Shown here: positions 50,027 through 59,185 of the stretch, piece by piece
How positions within the stretch are numbered: the first letter of the stretch is position 1
How the letters are laid out: each line of letters opens with the position of its first letter
Source of the DNA: Thermogemmatispora onikobensis
GTDB lineage: Bacteria > Chloroflexota > Ktedonobacteria > Ktedonobacterales > Ktedonobacteraceae
Direction of reading: 5' to 3'
Length of the DNA: 64,000 bases
Assembly (NCBI RefSeq): GCF_001748285.1
Contig: NZ_BDGT01000013.1
Coordinates: 1-64,000 of the forward strand
Translations under genes and position numbers: made by a program
Notes under the pieces: generated by a model
What the model was told of the DNA's origin: nothing
Databases searched by the model: none
Seen by the model: only the letters and a program-made list of their open reading frames with translations

Positions 50027-51925
50027 CTAGACGACGCTACAGGTCGCTCCATTGAGCGTGAACGAAGTCGGCGCGGGATTGCTACCATTCCAGGTAGCCA
50101 GGAAGCCTGGTGAAGCGCCCAGAGTAGCGCCCGCCGGGATCTGGGCGTTGTAGGAGGCGTTGGTGATCGTCACCTGCGCCCCTTGCTGCGTGTAGCTCCC
50201 ATTCCAGAGCTGGGTGATCTGCTGACCAGCCGTGAAGCTGAAACGCAGGGTCCAGCCGTTGATGGGGCTGCTACCCGTGTTCGTGATGGTGATGCTGCCC
50301 TGGAAGCCACCCGGCCACTGGCTCACGACGCTATAGTGCACCTGGCAGGAAGCGCCAGGGGTCGGGGTGCTGGTTGGGGCCGGCGTAGGCGATGGAGTTG
50401 GCGACGGCGTCGCCGTTGGGCTGGGGGACGGAGCCGGGGTCGGGGTGCTGGTTGGGGCCGGCGTGGGAGTCGGTGTAACGCCTCCGGTGCCAGCGGGGAT
50501 AACGTAGGTCACCAGCGAGCGAGCCGGCACGGTCGCGCTGAAGGAGCCACCGCTCACCGAGAGCGTCGCCTGGGCCGCCGTGTTATTGGTGTTATTCGTC
50601 AGATAAGGGGTCACCGTGGCCCCGTTCGCCACAGAGGTGTTCTGCAGTGAGAAGGTCGTCGCCGTATTACTGCTCGCCAGATTGATGACCACGATGGCCA
50701 GCGTGCCATTCGTATTGCGGTAAGCCGAGACCAGCAGATTGCTATCGGAGCTGCTGGCGCCGATGCGCACCGCTCCGGGTCGGACGAAGCGGCTGTAGTT
50801 GGCGAAGGCCCATAGGCGCTTCGATGGCGTGATGGTCGAGCCGTTCAACTGGATCAGGCCCTGGTTGTCGGTCGAGACCGAGGTGCTGGCCACGCCCCAC
50901 CAGTAGAGGAAGGCGCTCAGATTAGCCGAGGTCAGTCCGACATGGATATGCTGGGCCCAGGTCAGGCCGGAGGCGTCGCTGCCATCGTCCCAGGCGGCAT
51001 CAAAGCTATCGAAGGTCGACCACTCGGTCTCCCAGACTGGCTTGCCATTGGAGTTGAGTGCCGAAGTTGGGGCGGCGGTATAGCCGTGGCTGGAGATCAC
51101 CTTGACATAGGAATTGGCGGTTGCATCGTTGACGATGGCGCTGGTGTAGCCTGGGGCCAGGTCCCAGCCCTCAGCATCGCAGCAAACGATCTGTGCCGAC
51201 ACACCCGCATTGGCCAGGGTCGGCCCCAGAATCTTGGCGAAGTCGGCGGTCTGCGTGGGGTTCATGACCATGCTGGAGTAGGAGGTGGTCAGATTCGGCT
51301 CGTTGACAAAGCCTATGTTGGTGATGGTCACGCCCGCCGCCTGATAATCCTTAATGTACTGCACCAGATAGTTGGCATAAGCCTGGCGCCAGTCGCCCGA
51401 GCTGCAGGTCGCGCCAGGAGCACCGCAGAGGGTGCCGCCGTTGCTCTCGGAACCGTTGGTCTTCATGAAACCGGGAGCGCTCCAGGCGTCAGCGTAGATG
51501 CGCGTCACGCCGTAGTTCTGAATCACCTGCTGAGTCAGAGGCAGCTGCCCCCAGTCGGTCCCAATCGGCACATATTGCGGCGTGGCCGTCGGGCTGCCCG
51601 GGCTGTTTGGCTCAATTGTGTGACTGCTGTCCGAGGGGATCAGGTTGCGCAGAATGGTCAGCCCGGCGCCGGTCGTCGGACTGAACAGCAAGTCCAACAT
51701 CTGTCTCTCAAGTGTGGAGCCTGCGTTGATCATGGCCTGGGCCTGCCCGAAGGCTTCGGAGGCCCCAAAGCCATCGATGGTCTGGTAGGTCGTCGCACCA
51801 TTAATGGTGACGCTTGATGCCGCGTAGGCCGGGTGCGCCTGGACAACGATACTGAGCGCCAGGGCGCCGATCAGCGCCAGGAGCGCCAGCCCGGCGCTGA
51901 GAGTTTTGAGCTGTTTCCTGAGCAT
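50027..51925 (-). CDS. Secreted GH30-family glycoside hydrolase with CBM2
   Basis: 632 residues. A Sec signal peptide ends near 'AHPAYAA' (~36). The GH30 (α/β)8 plus β-domain region spans ~37-470: 'TIDGFGASEAFG', acid/base Glu209 in 'IGFVNEPN' and nucleophile Glu301 in 'VWETEWS'. A ~45-residue Pro/Thr/Ser linker follows, then a family 2 carbohydrate-binding module (~530-632) with conserved surface Trp ('WPGGFQGSITITNTG', 'INGWTLRFSF', 'WNGSYTQQG'). Likely a glucuronoxylanase or related β-glycanase attacking plant hemicellulose. AAAGGAAG precedes the ATG. First of three minus-strand polysaccharide-degrading genes. Confidence 0.92.
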   Translation of the reverse strand: MLRKQLKTLSAGLALLALIGALALSIVVQAHPAYAASSVTINGATTYQTIDGFGASEAFGQAQAMINAGSTLERQMLDLLFSPTTGAGLTILRNLIPSDSSHTIEPNSPGSPTATPQYVPIGTDWGQLPLTQQVIQNYGVTRIYADAWSAPGFMKTNGSESNGGTLCGAPGATCSSGDWRQAYANYLVQYIKDYQAAGVTITNIGFVNEPNLTTSYSSMVMNPTQTADFAKILGPTLANAGVSAQIVCCDAEGWDLAPGYTSAIVNDATANSYVKVISSHGYTAAPTSALNSNGKPVWETEWSTFDSFDAAWDDGSDASGLTWAQHIHVGLTSANLSAFLYWWGVASTSVSTDNQGLIQLNGSTITPSKRLWAFANYSRFVRPGAVRIGASSSDSNLLVSAYRNTNGTLAIVVINLASSNTATTFSLQNTSVANGATVTPYLTNNTNNTAAQATLSVSGGSFSATVPARSLVTYVIPAGTGGVTPTPTPAPTSTPTPAPSPSPTATPSPTPSPTPAPTSTPTPGASCQVHYSVVSQWPGGFQGSITITNTGSSPINGWTLRFSFTAGQQITQLWNGSYTQQGAQVTITNASYNAQIPAGATLGASPGFLATWNGSNPAPTSFTLNGATCSVV

Positions 51926-51966
51926 CGTCTGTCTTCCTTTCTCCAGAGGACTCTCCTTGTTGTTTG

Positions 51967-51988
51967 GTCAGTCAGATGTCAGTCAGAT
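51967..51988 (-). repeat. Tandem 11-bp direct repeat upstream of GH30 gene
   Basis: GTCAGTCAGAT occurs twice head to tail, 42-63 bp before the GH30 start. Could be an operator for a cellulase regulator. Confidence 0.6.
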
Positions 51989-52166
51989 GTGTTGGTCTGA
52001 AGAGGTAGATTTATGTGAGCGGACCCCGGGCTGAGTCGGGGGGCCTGGCCACCATCGCTGCGTGCGTTGCGCTGGAGACCAGCACCTGACCCAGCCCAGT
52101 GCCCGTCACGGGCAAGTCCGGTATTGCTCCAAGGTCCTCCACCGTCCGGCTCGACCTATCCCGTGG

Positions 52167-53624
52167 CTAGACGGTGTTGCAGGTCACGCCGTTGAGGGTG
52201 AAGACCGTCGGATCACTGTGGTTGCTGGTCCAGGTGCCATTGAAGCCGATAGAGACCGAGCTACCGGCGGCAATGACGTCGTTGTAGCCCACATCACGGG
52301 CCGTGACCTGCTGGCCCTGCTGGCTCCAGGTGGCGCTCCAGCCCGCCGTAATCTGCTGGTCCCCAGGGAAGGTAAAGACCAGGGTCCAGCCGACAATGGC
52401 TGCGTTGCTGATGTTAGTGATCGTGATGTTGGCCGTCATGCCACCCGTCCAGTAGCTGGCGCTATAGTGGACCGCGCAGTAATGGCCGGGCAGCGGTGTG
52501 GGCGTTGGCGTCGGAGTGACGCCGTTGGCGAGGTCCGTCAGGTGGTTCAGCAAACCCTGCCCGTAAGGCGTCGGTGTGCCGTTGTAGTCGCTGATGAGCG
52601 ACGGGAAGCTCCAACAGTTGTAGGTGTCCCAGGCCCAGGCCAGATAGCCGATGTTGTTCTGGTCCAGCCATGTCATGGCTGTATCGATGAAGCCGTGAGC
52701 ACAGTCGTTCTCGCCGATCTCCCCGGCGATCACCGGCACCTGGGCTGACACGGGCGCCACCGTCAAAATCCAGCAATTGACGTAGTTACATGTATTGAAA
52801 TTGTAGAGATGGAAGGAGGCAGCCAGGTTATTCAAGGGATCGCTGGGCTTATGAGAGAGCCAGCCTGATAGATCGTTGGCGTAGGCCAGGCCGCCGAGCA
52901 TGATCACATTGGTGGCCCCGGAGGCGCGCACGGTGTTCACCAGGGTTTGCATGCCGGCCACAGCGAAGGGGACGTCAGGGCAGGGGCTGGCGTTGGCCGC
53001 CGTGCTCCCGTTGAGCCAGCAATCCCAACTTGTGGTAAACGGCTCGTTGTAGAGATCGAAGATTACCGATGAATTGTTCTTGAAGGTATTGGCCACCGAG
53101 GTCCAGAAGGTTGGCGCGTGGTCCAGGTCAGGCATCGCGAGCTGCTTGTTAGCCTGCTGGGTGCCGGGGGCGCTCCAGTGCAGGTCGAGGATCGTGATCA
53201 GGTTATTGGTGGTCAGCAGGTTGACATAGTCGACGATGGCCTGCCGGTACTGAGCCGCGGTGTACTGAGCGGCGGGATAGCCATTGATCCCGAGCCAGCA
53301 GTCCTCATTGAGCGGGAGGCGCACGGCGTTGATGTGCCAGCTCATCATGGCGGCCACGGAAGCGGCATCGCTCGGCCCGTCGAAGACGGTGGTGTCGCCG
53401 GCGGCGTCGCACATATACTCGGTACCCGAGCGATCCACTCCCAGCGGGCGAACCGGCTGACCGGAGCCATTGAGGAGCTGGTTGCCCGAGACGTGCAGGC
53501 CGCTATAGGAGGTTGCGGCCTGGGCGCGCTGCGCCTGACGGGGCGCATACCAGATCAGGCCCGCCAGTGTCAGGGCCAGCAAGGCCAGGAGCGCTGGCAG
53601 ACTGCAGGACAGGGCTTTCTTCAC
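52167..53624 (-). CDS. Secreted GH5 endoglucanase with CBM2
   Basis: 485 residues. Signal peptide 1-~36 ('LLALLALTLAGLIWYAP...AQAA'). The GH5 catalytic domain runs to ~370: 'VRLPLNEDCWLG', 'ILDLHWSAPG', acid/base Glu194 in 'FDLYNEPF', and nucleophile Glu302 in 'VIAGEIGEN'. A short Pro/Thr linker follows, then a CBM2 (~385-485: 'WTGGMTANITITN', 'VGWTLVFTFPG', 'WSATWSQQG'). It cleaves β-1,4-glucan internally. The start is GTG with GAGGAGGG seven bases upstream. Linker and CBM2 are shared in style with the GH30 protein. Confidence 0.94.
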   Translation of the reverse strand: MKKALSCSLPALLALLALTLAGLIWYAPRQAQRAQAATSYSGLHVSGNQLLNGSGQPVRPLGVDRSGTEYMCDAAGDTTVFDGPSDAASVAAMMSWHINAVRLPLNEDCWLGINGYPAAQYTAAQYRQAIVDYVNLLTTNNLITILDLHWSAPGTQQANKQLAMPDLDHAPTFWTSVANTFKNNSSVIFDLYNEPFTTSWDCWLNGSTAANASPCPDVPFAVAGMQTLVNTVRASGATNVIMLGGLAYANDLSGWLSHKPSDPLNNLAASFHLYNFNTCNYVNCWILTVAPVSAQVPVIAGEIGENDCAHGFIDTAMTWLDQNNIGYLAWAWDTYNCWSFPSLISDYNGTPTPYGQGLLNHLTDLANGVTPTPTPTPLPGHYCAVHYSASYWTGGMTANITITNISNAAIVGWTLVFTFPGDQQITAGWSATWSQQGQQVTARDVGYNDVIAAGSSVSIGFNGTWTSNHSDPTVFTLNGVTCNTV

Positions 53625-53759
53625 GAGCGTTCCCTCCTCATGTGTTGCGGCTATCTCATCCCTGAGAGCAGGCCCTCTCAGTTCCTGCTGCCCTGGTATA
53701 CTTGATTGTCAGACTGCCTCTCTTGCTTCCCCCTTTGGGATGGGGAGCCGCCGCTGCGG

Positions 53760-55877
53760 TTATGACTTTGGAGGCTCCTGCCCAAAAACCAGCGTGCCGT
53801 TGCGGTAGACCGGTATATACTGAGTGACTGCCCTGGTCGAGGTCAGACCCTGACGACTCCAGTCGTTCGACGAGTCCCAGTGATACTTGTAGTCGCTGCC
53901 GATGGCCACGATCAGGGCGAATTCGAGATCGCGCGTGTACCAGAGTGGGTAGGCCGACCAGTCGAATTCGTAGTAGTAGACCGTGGTGGAATTGCCCCAG
54001 GCGTAGGGGCCGTGCACGGCGACCGGGCCGCCGTTGGGCAGGTACTGGTTCTGGTCGTAGTAGATGGCCACTGAGACCGAGTTGATCGACTGACCGACGG
54101 CCTGCAGCTCGCTGATGTTGAAGAAGTAGCGCACCTTGAGGCCGGTGACGAACTGCGGCGGCTGGGTGGTGTCGCTATGAAGCGTCAGGGTGATCTGTGT
54201 GCTCTGGTTGCTATCCTGGTTGACCAGCGCTTCGACGAAGAAGGGATTGACCGGCGTTTCGGCAGTCGAGAAATTAGGATTGGGCTGTTGGCCGGAGCCA
54301 TAGTAGTAGTAGAGGCCCGCCAGGGCTCCCACGAAGGCCGCGCTGTAGTCGACCGCCACCTCATTGTAGACGAAGTCGTTGGTAGCGTCGTCGTGATAGT
54401 CGCTGGTGTCAGGTCCTCCGACCAGGCCGCCCCAGAGGGTATGGCGATGATTGGGAGGGTCAGACATGCTGTTGGTAAAGGAGCCGTGGGCCGCACGATG
54501 GTGAGGATGTTTGGCCGCGTTAGAGGAAAAGCCCACCATGTAGCAGCGATTCATCGGATTGCTGCCCAGAATATAGTTCATCTGCCCCAAGGCCCAGTCG
54601 GAGAAGCGCGAGTCACCAGTGTACTTGCGATAGACCAGGGCGCAGAGCTGGGCGGCGGTGTTGTAGCGGCAGGACCCCCAGGTATTGATGACCATGAAGC
54701 CGCCGGGCGTCGGCTTGAGGAAATTCTTGTCGTTGGGGTCCTGATGGGCCACATTGGACCAGTATTCCAGGTTCCAGCGGGCGATGTACCAGTGCTTGGA
54801 GTCGTTGGTGATGGGCGCGAGCTTGAGGAACATACCACCCCAAACGGCATCCCAGCAGTGTACCCAGGTATTTTGCCAGTTGTCCTGAGTGCTGTTCATA
54901 ATGGCCTTGAGGTAGCCAGTATAGTGGCCGCTGGAGTCGGTGGCGATAATATCGTTGAGATAGGACTGCTGGCCGGTAGCGATGTAGAGCCAGATAGCGG
55001 CCCAGGCCAGGTCGTCACTGTCGCCGCTGGAGTTGTAGAAGCCTCCGGAGTAGCCAAGACCGCGATTGGCGACGGCGAAGCGATAGAGCGCCTTGGCATA
55101 GTCCAGGCATTTGGCGGCGTAGCTGGAGTCGCTGCTCTGGCTATTGAGGTACATGATGGCCAGAGCAGCAGCGGCCTGCCCGCACATGTCGCTGGCCGGC
55201 GTCTCGGCGGTGGCGAAGTAGGCCGGGCGCGCCAGGTTCTCTACTTCGGGCGGGGCCCAGACGGTATGATCGATGGAGCCTTCGCCGACCTGGTAACAGA
55301 AGGCCACGACGTTGCCGCTGCTATCGCGGAAGGTAGAGCGCAGGAGGTAATCGCAGCCCCAGCGCAGGATGGCCATCATGTGGGCGTCCTGCCCGGCGGC
55401 GACGAAAGCCTGGCGGAATTCGTAGAAGCCCCAGCCCAGCGTAGAGATGGCGTACGCTTGAGGCAGGCCAAATTTAACGTGGTCGCCAGCGTCGTGGAAG
55501 CCTCCGCTGACATCGACAGTCCCTTTGCCCGCCGGGTCAAGCACCTGCCGATGGGCGGCAATAAAGGAGGCCGACATGTTGGTCCCGATGTTGTTGCTAT
55601 TCTTGGGCTGTAAGGGAACGGCGGCGTCGGAAAGGTCGCTGTCGCCGCGCCAGGGGAGGAGACCACCGGTAACGCCCGGCCCGGATTTCTGGGCGTCATA
55701 GAAGTAGATCGACATCTGTAAGGCTGCGGCCAGGTTGTACTGGGGAGCGGGAGCCGCGCTTGCACCGATGCTGCTTTCAACACCCGCAAGCGCTGCTCCC
55801 AGGGAACCTAGCGGCAGCGCTACCAGCAGATTGCGCGACTGCTGCAGTAGTTCGCGCCGCGAGATGCGGGTAGACAC
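53760..55877 (-). CDS. Secreted GH9 endoglucanase/processive cellulase with CBM3
   Basis: 705 residues. The N-terminus has a twin-arginine signal ('STRISRRELLQQSRNLLVALPLGSLGAALAG'), so export is probably by Tat, unlike its two Sec-type neighbours. The GH9 (α/α)6 domain ~45-520 contains 'SGGFHDAGDHVKFGLPQAY' (catalytic base Asp pair), 'HHRAAHGS' and the acid Glu in 'FVYNEVAVDYSAAF'. A family 3 CBM at ~545-700 ('FFVEALVNQDSN...TGLKVRYFFNISE') follows directly, an architecture of processive theme-B cellulases. GTG start with AAAGGAG. No dockerin, so a free enzyme system. Confidence 0.94.
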   Translation of the reverse strand: MSTRISRRELLQQSRNLLVALPLGSLGAALAGVESSIGASAAPAPQYNLAAALQMSIYFYDAQKSGPGVTGGLLPWRGDSDLSDAAVPLQPKNSNNIGTNMSASFIAAHRQVLDPAGKGTVDVSGGFHDAGDHVKFGLPQAYAISTLGWGFYEFRQAFVAAGQDAHMMAILRWGCDYLLRSTFRDSSGNVVAFCYQVGEGSIDHTVWAPPEVENLARPAYFATAETPASDMCGQAAAALAIMYLNSQSSDSSYAAKCLDYAKALYRFAVANRGLGYSGGFYNSSGDSDDLAWAAIWLYIATGQQSYLNDIIATDSSGHYTGYLKAIMNSTQDNWQNTWVHCWDAVWGGMFLKLAPITNDSKHWYIARWNLEYWSNVAHQDPNDKNFLKPTPGGFMVINTWGSCRYNTAAQLCALVYRKYTGDSRFSDWALGQMNYILGSNPMNRCYMVGFSSNAAKHPHHRAAHGSFTNSMSDPPNHRHTLWGGLVGGPDTSDYHDDATNDFVYNEVAVDYSAAFVGALAGLYYYYGSGQQPNPNFSTAETPVNPFFVEALVNQDSNQSTQITLTLHSDTTQPPQFVTGLKVRYFFNISELQAVGQSINSVSVAIYYDQNQYLPNGGPVAVHGPYAWGNSTTVYYYEFDWSAYPLWYTRDLEFALIVAIGSDYKYHWDSSNDWSRQGLTSTRAVTQYIPVYRNGTLVFGQEPPKS

Positions 55878-56474
55878 GGTCTGACTCCTTTCAAGACGCT
55901 CCTGGGTATCATCCTTGACTCACTCGCTCGTGTCTTGTCCTGTATAGTCAGCGCGCTGCCTTCCGCTTGCTAGCTGATCGCTGGCTGATCGCTGGCCGGC
56001 TCATATCGGCTCGTGGCGAAGACAGACAGGCGGATCACCAGAATGCGCGCAATCACCAGCGCGCAACCCAACCACCTGGAGGCGAGCGCGCCACATTGGC
56101 TGAACGAGGCCCGGCCTGCGCTCCTTGTCTGGCTCCTTCCACTGTCCTCTGCCGGGGAAGGTCGGTGCTCTGCACTGTCTGCCTGAGAGCAGTATAGGCA
56201 GCGGGCACGGCAATGGCCAGAGCAGGTAGAAGGCAGATGCCAGTCAGTGAGATGACAGCCTTCCTTGCTCTCCCTGGGAGTACTTTCCTTCCATTGATGA
56301 GATTACTGCAATTGCGGTATCTCTGTAGCTGCTGTTCCAGCAAGACTCGACAACATTGACAGCTTCCCCTATCGCTCGGTACAATTAGTAGAGAGCTAAT
56401 CTTATCTGATCAAAGGGCTTCCACTGTTCGTAAAGTCGTCTGCGTTCACTGGAAGCGGCAGGTAACACGTATAG
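55878..56474. other. Divergent intergenic region between cellulase and ECF transporter genes
   Basis: About 600 bp. It contains the ECF promoter at 56356-56385 with a ~85-nt leader. No clear promoter for GH9 was fixed on the minus strand. 55970-56000 carries two copies of GCTGATCGCTGG. No gene seen. Confidence 0.5.
56356..56385 (+). promoter_or_regulatory. Promoter of ECF transporter operon
   Basis: Consensus TTGACA (56356-56361), 18 bp, TACAAT (56380-56385). Confidence 0.7.
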
Positions 56475-58193
56475 ATGGTTACTCATCCCGACAACACGAG
56501 AGATGCATCGCAGGACGCACCTCCAGCTGTTGCTGTCAAGGGATTGAGCTTTCGCTATCGCGCCCTCGATGAAGAGTCGCCCCCATCGAAGAAGACCAGG
56601 ATAGCTGTCCCTGATTCTTCTGTTGCCGGTGCGGAGGCGGAGCCCTCGTATGCCATTCGAGATATTTCCTTCTCGCTCGCACATGGGGAGCTTTTGCTGA
56701 TTGCCGGGCCGAGTGGCTGTGGCAAGAGCACGCTGCTCAAGTGTCTTAACGGCCTCATTCCTCATACCTTCCGCGGAGAACTGAGCGGGGAGATCTGGAT
56801 CGAGGGCCGCTCTGCTGCTGGTATGAGCTTGCGCGAGCGGGCGCGCTACATCGGCACGATGTTGCAGGACCCCGAGAAGCAGATCGTCGGCAGCACCGTT
56901 GAGCAGGAGATTGCTTTCGGCCTGGAGAACCTCAACGTGCCGCGGGCCGAGATCCGTCGGCGGGTTGACGCTGTGCTGCGGCGTCTCCATCTGGAATCTT
57001 TCCATCAGGAAGCGACCTTTGCCCTTTCGGGCGGGCAACGTCAGCAGGTGGCGGCGGCAGGGGTCCTGGTGATGCAGCCCTCGATTTTCCTCTTCGATGA
57101 GCCATTTGCCAACCTGGATGCCCGTGCGATCGATGAGTTGGAAGAGCTGATCAATGGCCTGCGCGCCGAGGGGCGGGCCGTCATTATTGTGGAGCATCGC
57201 GTCGAGGAGACCCTCAAGCTGCGCCCTGACAAGGTGCTCCTCATGCGGGACGGGCGGCAGGTCTTTCTAGGTGATGTGCCCTCCTTTCTGGAGGTAGCCG
57301 ATCCGGAGCAGGTGAAGCTGCCGATCGAGGCGACACTGCGCCGCGCTGCCGAGCCTCGTCAAGTGGTCGAGCGACTGGTGCGCCCAATTGTGACCAGGAC
57401 TGTGGGGACAGCGGAGGCTCACTCAGCTGAGCCGGTGCTTGTCTTCCAGGATGTCCACTATCGCTATGAGGCCGATGGCGAGGAGATTCTGAATGGCATT
57501 TCGTTCAGGGTGCATCGTGGCGAGACGATCGCCCTGCTTGGGCCGAATGGAGCTGGCAAGACCACCCTGGTCAAGCAGGCGCTCGGATTGCTGCGTCCGA
57601 CGGCGGGGACAGTCTTGCTCTACGGCGAGGATACGCGCAGGCTGAGCGTGGCCCAACTGGCGACGCGCATCGGCTACGTCTTCCAAAGCCCAAGCGCCAT
57701 GCTCTTCGCTCCTACGGTTCAGAAGGAACTGAGCTTTGGCCCCGAGAATCTGCGCTTCCCGCCCGAGCGGCTCCAGCGCGCTGTTCAGCGGGCTGCCGAG
57801 GCCCTGGATGTAGCTCGTTTTGCCGAGCGCCCGCCTCTTTCTCTGAGTTTCGGGCAGCAGAAGCGGGTAAGCATCGCCTCGGTCCTGGCGATGGAGAGCC
57901 GTATTCTGCTGCTGGATGAGCCGACGGCGGGTCAAGATTATCGCTCCTATATCTCCTTTATGGAGCATCTGCGAGAGCTTCCTGAACTGGATGCCCTCCT
58001 CTTCATTACGCATGATCTCGATCTCGCGCTGCGGTATACCCAGCGCGTTCTTCTCCTCAAGGATGGCCACCTGGTGGCCGATGGAGCACCGCTAGAGGTG
58101 CTGGCCGATCAGACCTTGCTGGAAAGCTGTAACTTGCGCCCGACTTCGCTCTTGCGCTATCTGCTGACGGAATGTAGTCGCAGCCTGGCGTGA
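56475..58193 (+). CDS. ECF transporter ATPase, fused EcfA1-EcfA2
   Basis: 572 residues containing two complete ABC ATPase domains. Domain 1 (~20-290) has 'GPSGCGKST' from 78, signature 'LSGGQRQQ' and Walker B 'FLFDEPFANLD'. Domain 2 (~315-560) has 'GPNGAGKTT' near 356, signature 'LSFGQQKR' and Walker B 'LLLDEPTAGQD'. The second signature has Phe for the second Gly-position residue, a mild asymmetry also known in ECF A subunits. A ~35-residue Ser/Pro/Glu-rich insert lies inside domain 1 before 'YAIRDISFSLAH'. It energises uptake with the S and T proteins encoded next. A strong promoter lies 90 bp upstream. Confidence 0.93.
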   Translation: MVTHPDNTRDASQDAPPAVAVKGLSFRYRALDEESPPSKKTRIAVPDSSVAGAEAEPSYAIRDISFSLAHGELLLIAGPSGCGKSTLLKCLNGLIPHTFRGELSGEIWIEGRSAAGMSLRERARYIGTMLQDPEKQIVGSTVEQEIAFGLENLNVPRAEIRRRVDAVLRRLHLESFHQEATFALSGGQRQQVAAAGVLVMQPSIFLFDEPFANLDARAIDELEELINGLRAEGRAVIIVEHRVEETLKLRPDKVLLMRDGRQVFLGDVPSFLEVADPEQVKLPIEATLRRAAEPRQVVERLVRPIVTRTVGTAEAHSAEPVLVFQDVHYRYEADGEEILNGISFRVHRGETIALLGPNGAGKTTLVKQALGLLRPTAGTVLLYGEDTRRLSVAQLATRIGYVFQSPSAMLFAPTVQKELSFGPENLRFPPERLQRAVQRAAEALDVARFAERPPLSLSFGQQKRVSIASVLAMESRILLLDEPTAGQDYRSYISFMEHLRELPELDALLFITHDLDLALRYTQRVLLLKDGHLVADGAPLEVLADQTLLESCNLRPTSLLRYLLTECSRSLA

Positions 58194-58327
58194 CGGGCGA
58201 AGGTGAGTAGAGCTATCTGCTCTTCTCCGCTGGTTTGCTTCTTCCTGTGACTGTCGTCCCTGGTCTGTGTTATTTATCCCAAGGATCTGCGATCATTGCG
58301 ATCATCCAGAAAGGAGTTCATTGCTTT

Positions 58328-58915
58328 ATGGCTACGACCGAGAGAGAGAACCTGCGTGAGCGCGAGGCCACAAGCCGGGTGTGGGGTATTGGGGTCCGGC
58401 ACATTGTCTATATGGCCCTCGGCGCGGCGCTCTATGGCATTTTCAGTTACGCTACAAATCTCATCCAACTCCCCAGTGCTGGCAATGTCTCGTTCCGCCC
58501 GGCCATCGTCATCCCTCTCTTTTTTGGGGCCGTCTTTGGTCCCTGGGTGGGCCTCTTCTCCGGCGGTGTGGGCAACCTCCTGGGCGACTATATCTCGGGC
58601 TATGGAGTCTTCTGGAACTGGGATGTAGGTAATGCCCTGATCGGCTTTATCGCCGGCCTGGTGGTCTACTTTACTTGGGGCGTCTATCGCAATTCGCGCT
58701 CCATCGTGCTGGCAGAGGTCTTTGCCGCGCTGGGAATCATCATCGGCATCGGTTTCGCCTCCATTATGGAGATCTGGCTCTCGAAGCTCAGCTTCGCGAC
58801 TGCTGTTGTCGGCTACTGGCTGCCAGCGGCTCTCTCTGATCTGATCAACGGCCTGATCCTCTTGCCCATTCTGCTGCTGGCTTATCGGGCTGCGATGGCG
58901 CGCTTCGGGCGCTGA
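58328..58915 (+). CDS. ECF transporter substrate-binding (S) component
   Basis: 195 residues with five to six TM helices and a charged cytoplasmic N-terminus. 'ALGAALYGIFSYAT' resembles the conserved Ala-rich helix 1 that touches EcfT, and 'FRPAIVIPLFFGAVFGPWVGLFSGGVGNLLGD' is typical of S components. The substrate cannot be told from the sequence; vitamins, queuosine precursors or metals are family options. AAAGGAG precedes the ATG at 58328; the longer frame from 58235 is unlikely. Set between A and T genes. Confidence 0.85.
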   Translation: MATTERENLREREATSRVWGIGVRHIVYMALGAALYGIFSYATNLIQLPSAGNVSFRPAIVIPLFFGAVFGPWVGLFSGGVGNLLGDYISGYGVFWNWDVGNALIGFIAGLVVYFTWGVYRNSRSIVLAEVFAALGIIIGIGFASIMEIWLSKLSFATAVVGYWLPAALSDLINGLILLPILLLAYRAAMARFGR

Positions 58916-59185
58916 CTGGTCGCTCCGCTCGCCCAGTCCATAGGGTAGCCTCGGACTCCTGTGCCGTCACCTGGCTGGCGCAGCGGAGGCTGAGGGTCTG
59001 CGCTTTCCGCTCTGGTCTGATCGGAGAATCGGCTCTGTTCTCGCGAAGATGAGCAACCGAGGAGAAGGGGGAGAGCGGTGGGAGGGCCGACGATAGAGGC
59101 TGTCGCTGGTCTCGCTCTCGGCTTCCTGTTGCCGCTCTCCCTTCTCTCTCTTGCTCTGTGGTGTTGGCAGAAGGAAGCATGTGCC

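Noticed and set aside
49510-50055. 181-residue frame between methyltransferase and GH30
   Set aside because: Runs through the terminator hairpin and into the end of GH30 on the other strand; not protein-like.
50942-51817. 291-residue plus-strand frame opposite the GH30 gene, and similar long frames opposite GH5, GH9, mutL and others
   Set aside because: Long antisense frames are expected in GC-rich coding DNA. They have no ribosome sites, and the opposite frames encode recognisable enzymes.
53760-55877. Cellulosome component
   Set aside because: No dockerin or cohesin repeats in any of the three glycoside hydrolases; they look like free enzymes.
56386-56474. Riboswitch in the ECF operon leader
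   Set aside because: The leader is only ~85-90 nt and I saw no thiamin, cobalamin, folate or preQ1 consensus or terminator hairpin.
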